From Toxotes chatareus (taxonomy: Eukaryota > Chordata > Actinopteri > Toxotidae), in assembly GCA_016801885.1 (NCBI GenBank), contig JAFBJY010000297.1, positions 62,001 through 126,000 on the forward strand: DNA of 64,000 nt, in the 5' to 3' direction. Every line of letters starts with the position of its first letter. The first letter of the stretch is position 1. Below, piece by piece: positions 58,817 to 64,000 of the stretch. The notes beneath the pieces are model-generated. The model did no database searches. It was not told the origin of the DNA and saw nothing but the letters and a program-made list of their open reading frames with translations. A program made the translations under genes and the position numbers.

Positions 58817-58872
58817 AGTTTACTTTCACTTTGACCAAACTTTGTGGCGCAGATGATTTTCTCTATCTGAAG
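58817..58872 (+). other. Putative untranslated leader exon of NLR-C (1)
   Basis: Plus-strand match to the leader segments of A and B, ending CTGAAG/GTAAATGTC. The first 120 bp of the following intron also match. Confidence 0.5.
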
Positions 58873-59368
58873 GTAAATGTCAGCAGTTTTAATGATTTAC
58901 TCATCAACACTCCCTGTTGTTACCTGGGATTTCTGATGTTTGACATATTGTGTTTTTTGTTTATTTTTGTGTGTCAGTTAAATCGCTCAGACACGTACAA
59001 GAACCTGAGGAAAAAGAAGCTTGAACTGAAGAACTGAGTCTTTCCGACACTGACAGCAGAGAGCTGCAGAGGGATAAAGTTCATGGAGAAAACTGAGTAA
59101 GTGGAGCTCTTGATTGGTTTGATTTGTCTTCATTAAAGGGACATAGTTTTTTCTAGTTTGTGGAAAATGTTGAAAGTGACGTCTCTAGTTCTTCTGGTTA
59201 TTTTAGCTGGAGAAACTGGTTTATTACCAGTGTTTTATAGTTGGATGGAGTTTGTTTAAATCGGGAGGAGGTTTGAAACAGTCGTCGTCTCAAACTGAAA
59301 TATCAGCTTGGAAACTTTAGAAGAGTAAAGATGGCCGTCTGTTCATGACATTCATGTGTGTGTGTGTG

Positions 59369-59463
<95 letters not shown>

Positions 59464-60764
59464 CAGGAAAAGAAACTGTGACGAGTGTAGAAGGCTGATC
59501 CTTGAAAATGTTTAAGTCCTGATGAACTTTACATGGTGAAATTACAGGATATGGTCTGTAACAGACATGGACTCATGGGCCTCCTTCTCAGAGCAGGAGG
59601 AGCAGCTGATATTTCCTCTGAAGAAATGATGGAGAGGATGATTCATGTAAAACATTTGAAGTTCAGGTTTTAGTCTGTTGGAGAAACAGAATGTTCACTG
59701 AATAAAAGCTTTGTTACACTTTTTGATCCAAGCAGATAAAAACATTTTTCAAGTTGACCAACTAAATCACCACAGTAACTGCAACTGTAACTACATTTTC
59801 TCTGTCTGAAGGTAAATGTTAGGAGTTGTAATGTTTTATACATCAGCACCACCTGTTGTTACCTGAGTTTTCTGATGTTTGTGTTTTTGTGGGGTTGTCG
59901 TGGAGTTGTTGTTAAACCTGAAGTTACTGTGCCAAACCCAAATCCTGCTTTGTAGTACAGGTCTCAGGCCTATGGTCCTCCTCCAAAGGGAACTAGGTTC
60001 TTTATGTAAAACTGTACTTAAACGTGATCAATGCTTAAATGAAAGAGATTTCCTTGAAAAAAATCCTTTTATTTTGAAAAGCATGTACAAGTTGTTTGGA
60101 ATCTAATACTTTTGTAGTGAAAAGTAACTCAGTACTTTTATTGCAGTGCTGCACTGAAACTCCAGTGTTTCCATTTTCTGCTTCTTTATACTTTTACTTC
60201 ACAACTTTTCAGAGGGAAATATTTCACTGTTTTACTACATTTATTTCACAGCTACAGTTACTTTTCAGATTAAGATTTGAAATAAAAAGCAAATGAGTCT
60301 GTTCTGCATGATCAGCACTTTTGACAGTTGAAGTATATTTTACTGATTACACTCGTGTACTTTTACTCAAGTGAAATTAGAAAGCAGGATTTTTAGACTG
60401 TGTCAGATAAAACCAGTGGATCTCAGTCTGTCTGTGTGTCAGTGAATGGAAATGCTCGTCCCTGGATCCTGTGTGCTGCTCTGAACTTCACTGCAGCTTC
60501 ATGACCCCATCTAGTGGACTGACAGTGGAAGTACAGCAGCTGATGGCAGCTTCCTCTGCCTCACACTGCTGTCTGACTGCATTCAACTGACACTGATATG
60601 AAAGAGGAAAGAAGAGCCAATCAGTGGAGGAGCAGCTGATATTTTCTACAGGACAAATGATGGAGAGGATGATTTCAGTTGATGTGCAGATTAATGATTT
60701 GTGTTTTCTCTCCAGATGAAGGTAGAAAGTGTGTGTGAGCTGATGTGGATGTGAATTCAGCATC
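58873..60764 (+). other. Upstream region of NLR-C, second leader-like segment and (TG)n
   Basis: A second, shorter leader-like segment ends at 59,811 (TCTGTCTGAAG/GTAAATGTT). A long (TG)n run spans about 59,358-59,460. From about 60,590 to the ATG the sequence matches the region directly upstream of the start exons of A and B. Confidence 0.5.
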
Positions 60765-60850
60765 ATGAATCAGTGTGAGGACAGAGAGGAGGAGCCCTCC
60801 CCTAAAAGCAGTCTGTGTGGGGACCATGAGATCCAGACCAAAGCTCAGAG
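60765..60850 (+). CDS. NLR-C start exon
   Basis: ATG at 60,765-60,767. Encodes MNQCEDREEEPSPKSSLCGD and ends KAQ plus AG before GTGAGATGAGG. 86 bases, phase 2, frame intact. The start is chosen by exact agreement with copy A and with the N-terminus typical of fish NLRC3-like proteins. Confidence 0.85.
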
Positions 60851-60963
60851 GTGAGATGAGGATCTCTAACTGTCCATGACTCTTCTCCATGTCAGAGCTC
60901 AGCACTCACATCACTGCACCATCATTATTCACACTCAAAGCTCTGTGTGTGTTATGTTGAAGG

Positions 60964-61104
60964 CCAGAGCAGCAGCACCCACCAGACTCTGCTGGACCTG
61001 GACCTGAACATGGACCTGAGCCCAGCTGTGTGTCCATGAAGAGTGACAGGTCAAATCGTCACCCAATTGATTTCAAAGGACAGCCTCCCTCTGCTGCAAA
61101 GAAG
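60964..61104 (+). CDS. NLR-C N-terminal repeat exon
   Basis: Acceptor TTGAAG, donor AAGAA/GTGAGT (end uncertain by one base). Encodes PDSAGPGPEHGPEPSCVSMK, then SDRSNRHPIDFK and QPPSAAK. The phases join the start exon (completing arginine) and the 79-bp exon (completing lysine). Confidence 0.75.
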
Positions 61105-61644
61105 TGAGTTGCAGCTGAGTTTAAAATGTATCAGACAGCTGTCCTGTATAACTGGTCTTCTATGAAAGATGAAGTGATTGTGTTTTGTCTCCAGGCTTCA
61201 TGAATGACACAGTATATGAACATGATCAGGCTGAAACACAGGCTTTAGTGGCAAAGTTGATGTTTCTCTTTTCAAGAAAAGCACTTCTTATGTTCTTATA
61301 TGTGTCATTCAGATCAGAACTAAAACTCCCTGTAACTCAGCACCTATCCAGTTCCAGTGTTTGTGTTAGTGTCCTGTAGCAGAGGTGAGACTTCTGTCAA
61401 ACCCAGTGTGAGTCCTTAAAACTCATCATTTAAAAGGTGGACTTGTTGTGATGACTCTAGGTCATGAGGTACAGAATTGATTGCTTGTTTCCTCTCATTG
61501 AGAATGTCACAGCACAGTAGTGTTTGCTTTAATCAGGACAGTCACCACAGAACATAAAAGCAGCTGTTGTTTGTGTACAAAGCATAAAACGCTCACAGAT
61601 GCTGCAAACATAATGTGAGCTAATTCTTCATGATTCCTCCACAG

Positions 61645-61723
61645 AGTGGACCAGGAGAGCTCAGAGGTTCCCAGTGCTCAGTCTGCCCAGCAGCATCAAA
61701 CACACCTGGACTCCATATTTATG
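61645..61723 (+). CDS. NLR-C 79-bp exon
   Basis: Acceptor CTCCACAG; reads VDQESSEVPSAQSAQQHQT and ends DSIFM before GTCTGT. Same length and phase as in A and B. Confidence 0.75.
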
Positions 61724-61884
61724 GTCTGTACATGGACAACAACTACTTTGACATCTGTTGTGTTGGCAATAATGTCCATGCTGCACTTTTAGAGCAGTGG
61801 ATTGTCAGTGTGTCCAACATGGATCTGATGTTTGGCTCCATGGTTTTACTTTGATTGTGTCATTCATATAGTTTTCTGTTCCAG

Positions 61885-62113
61885 CTGCTGGAGGAGAACA
61901 TTGTCACTTTTGTGAAGAAGGAGCTGAAGAAGATCCAGATGGTTGTGAGTCCAGATTACCCAGAATACTCAGACAGTCAGAGGGAGGATGAGGAGATGTT
62001 GGACGGTGAGGATGAAGAGCAGAGGAGGAGCAGCAGAGAGGCTTTTGTGAAGATCACAGTGAACTTCCTGAGGAAAATGAAGCAGGAGGAGCTGGCTGAC
62101 TGTCTGCACAGCA
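61885..62113 (+). CDS. NLR-C 229-bp linker exon
   Basis: Acceptor TGTTCCAG, donor CACAGCA/GTAAGAG. Open: LLEENIVTFVKKELKKIQMV, acidic EDEEMLDGEDEEQRRSS, REAFVKITVNFLRKMKQEEL. Leaves one base, completed by the GA of the next exon. Predicted helical linker directly before FISNA. Confidence 0.85.
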
Positions 62114-62278
62114 GTAAGAGGATTTCTCTATAGATTCAACATCATGGACAAATGGGACATTTACTAACGTCTCAAGACATGGAGGGACATATGTTCATGT
62201 GTGTTCTTTAGGGGGATGAACATGTCATGTTTTCTTTATGAATCAGTCATTGATGATGTTTCTTGTTTGTTCATTCAG

Positions 62279-64000
62279 GACATGTTGCTGCAGTTTGTCA
62301 ACGTAAACTTAAATCTACTCTGAAGAAGAAGTTCCAGTGTGTGTTTGAGGGGATCTCTAAAGCAGGAAACCCAACCCTTCTGAATCAGATCTACACAGAG
62401 CTCTACATCACAGAGGGAGGGGCTGGAGAGGTCAATGATGAACATGAGGTCAGACAGATTGAAACAGCATCCAGGAAACCAGCCAGACCAGAAACAAGCA
62501 TCAGACAAGAAGACATCTTTAAAGCCTCACCTGGAAGAGACGGACCAATCAGAACGGTGATGACAAAGGGAGTGGCTGGCATTGGGAAAACAGTCTTAAC
62601 ACAGAAGTTGACTCTGGACTGGGCTGAAGACAAAGCCAACCAGGACATGCACTTCACATTTCCATTCACGTTCAGAGAGCTGAATGTGCTGAAAGAGAAA
62701 AAGTTCAGCTTGGTGGAACTTGTTCATCAGTTCTTTACTGAAACCAAAGAAGCAGGACTCTGCAGGTTTGAAGAGGTCCAGGTTCTGTTCATCTTTGACG
62801 GTCTGGATGAGTGTCGACTTCCTCTGGACTTCCACAACACTGAGATCCTGACTGATGTTACAGAGTCCACCTCAGTGGATGTGCTGCTGACAAACCTCAT
62901 CAGGGGGAAACTGCTTCCCTCTGCCCGCCTCTGGATAACCACACGACCTGCAGCAGCCAATCAGATCCCTCCTGAGTGTGTTGACATGGTGACAGAGGTC
63001 AGAGGGTTCACTGACCCACAGAAGGAGGAGTACTTCAGGAACAGGTTCAGAGAGGAGGAGCAGGCCAGAAGGATCATCTCCCACATCAAGACTTCACGAA
63101 GCCTCCACATCATGTGCCACATCCCGGTCTTCTGCTGGATCACTGCTACAGTTCTGGAGGATGTGTTGAAAACCAGAGAGGGAGGAGGGCTGCCCAAGAC
63201 CCTGACTCAGATGTACATCCACTTCCTGGTGGTTCAGTCCAAACTGAAGAACGTTAAGTATGATGGAGGAGCTGAGACAGATCCACACTGGAGTCCAGAG
63301 ACCAGGAAGATGATTGAGTCTCTGGGAAAACTGGCTTTTGAGCAGCTGCAGAAAGGAAACCTGATCTTCTATGAATCAGACCTGACAGAGTGTGGCATCG
63401 ATATCAGAGCAGCCTCAGTGTACTCAGGAGTGTTCACACAGGTCTTTAAAGAGGAGAGAGGACTGTACCAGGACAAGGTGTTCTGCTTCGTCCATCTGAG
63501 TCTTCAGGAGTTTCTGGCTGCTCTTCATGTCCATCTGACCTTCATCAAGTCTGGAGTCAATCTGCTGTCAGAAGAACAATCAACCTCCAACAGGTCTGAA
63601 CTGTTCAGAGACAAAGCTGATCCAACACAGCTCTACCAGAGGGCTGTGGACAAGGCCTTACAGAGTCCAAATGGACACCTGGACTTGTTCCTCCGCTTCC
63701 TCCTGGGTCTTTCACTGCAGACCAATCAGACTCTCCTACAAGGTCTGCTGACACAGACAGGAAGTGGCTCACAGACCAATCAGCAAACAGTCCAGTACAT
63801 CAAGAAGAAGATTGAAGAGACTCCCTCTGCAGAGCAAAGCATCAACCTGTTCCACTGTCTGAATGAACTGAATGATCATTCTCTAGTGGAGCAGATCCAA
63901 CAGTCCCTGAGTTCAGGACATCTCTCCACAGATAAACTGTCTCCTGCTCAATGGTCAGCTCTGGTCTTCATCTTACTGTCATCAGAAAAAGATCTGGACG
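62279..64000 (+). CDS. NLR-C FISNA-NACHT exon, intact, runs off the window
   Basis: Acceptor TTCATTCAG. Open for all 1,722 visible bases. In order: FISNA (CQRKLKSTLKKKFQCVFEGI, YTELYITEGG); NACHT with Walker A GVAGIGKT (62,569-62,592), Walker B LFIFDGLDECR (from 62,785), and the LLPSARLWITTRP sensor block that is broken in A and B; then winged-helix and helical parts (FCFVHLSLQEFLAALHVH, SLQTNQTLLQGLLT), cut at SSEKDLD by the window edge, about 85 bases before the donor position of A and B. NACHT receptors are cytosolic ATP-dependent scaffolds. LRR and any B30.2 exons would follow beyond the window. This is an NLRC3-like receptor by family; the exact gene name cannot be assigned. Confidence 0.9.

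Noticed and set aside
61185..61379. A 64-codon frame seen in all three NLR copies (also 10,302-10,496 and 37,679-37,873 minus)
   Set aside because: In the phase required by the neighbouring exons it meets a stop immediately after its acceptor-like CTCCAG; conservation is explained by recent duplication of the intron.

Overview
The window is vertebrate DNA, almost certainly from a ray-finned (teleost) fish. Evidence: genes are split into small phase-compatible exons with GT-AG borders; three copies of a FISNA-NACHT-LRR receptor gene of the fish-expanded NLRC3-like (NLR-C) type are present, two still carrying a decayed B30.2 (PRY-SPRY) exon; and the filler is a fish-like mix of hAT, BEL/Pao, L2/CR1-type LINE and tRNA-derived SINE repeats. 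I cannot name the species. No bacterial gene, operon or CRISPR array is present.

Layout. (1) 1-13,500, minus strand: NLR copy A. Reading right to left: an untranslated leader exon (13,429-13,489), a start exon (11,062-11,150), two copies of a short repeat exon, 79-bp and 229-bp exons, the large FISNA-NACHT exon (7,601-9,406), three 174-bp LRR exons, and a decayed B30.2 exon at the left edge. (2) 13,500-20,900: intergenic, with a LINE 3' fragment and a full-length hAT transposon (15,994-18,868) whose four-exon transposase is open. (3) 20,900-45,800, minus strand: NLR copy B, a duplicate of A, with one more LRR exon and swollen by a 6.3-kb BEL/Pao retrotransposon, a probable solo LTR, a LINE 3' fragment, and a 6.3-kb foldback-like element (39,305-45,560) between its leader exon and its start exon. 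(4) 45,800-58,400: a repeat graveyard of nested L2-type LINEs, a BED-zinc-finger hAT remnant, a broken Crypton-like gene and a SINE with clear target duplications. (5) 58,800-64,000, plus strand: NLR copy C, oriented opposite to A and B and cut by the window end.

How the parts relate. A and B share one single-base deletion in the NACHT exon and each carries further indels, so they look like duplicated pseudogenes (or similarly mis-assembled copies). C reads open from its ATG through 1.7 kb of FISNA-NACHT, with intact Walker A and B motifs, and is the likely working receptor. Such proteins are regarded as cytosolic innate-immune sensors or regulators; the ligand is unknown. The most unusual object is the foldback-like element: two inverted arms built from a ~173-bp satellite-like unit, with no transposase, and its pre-insertion site is visible in copy A.
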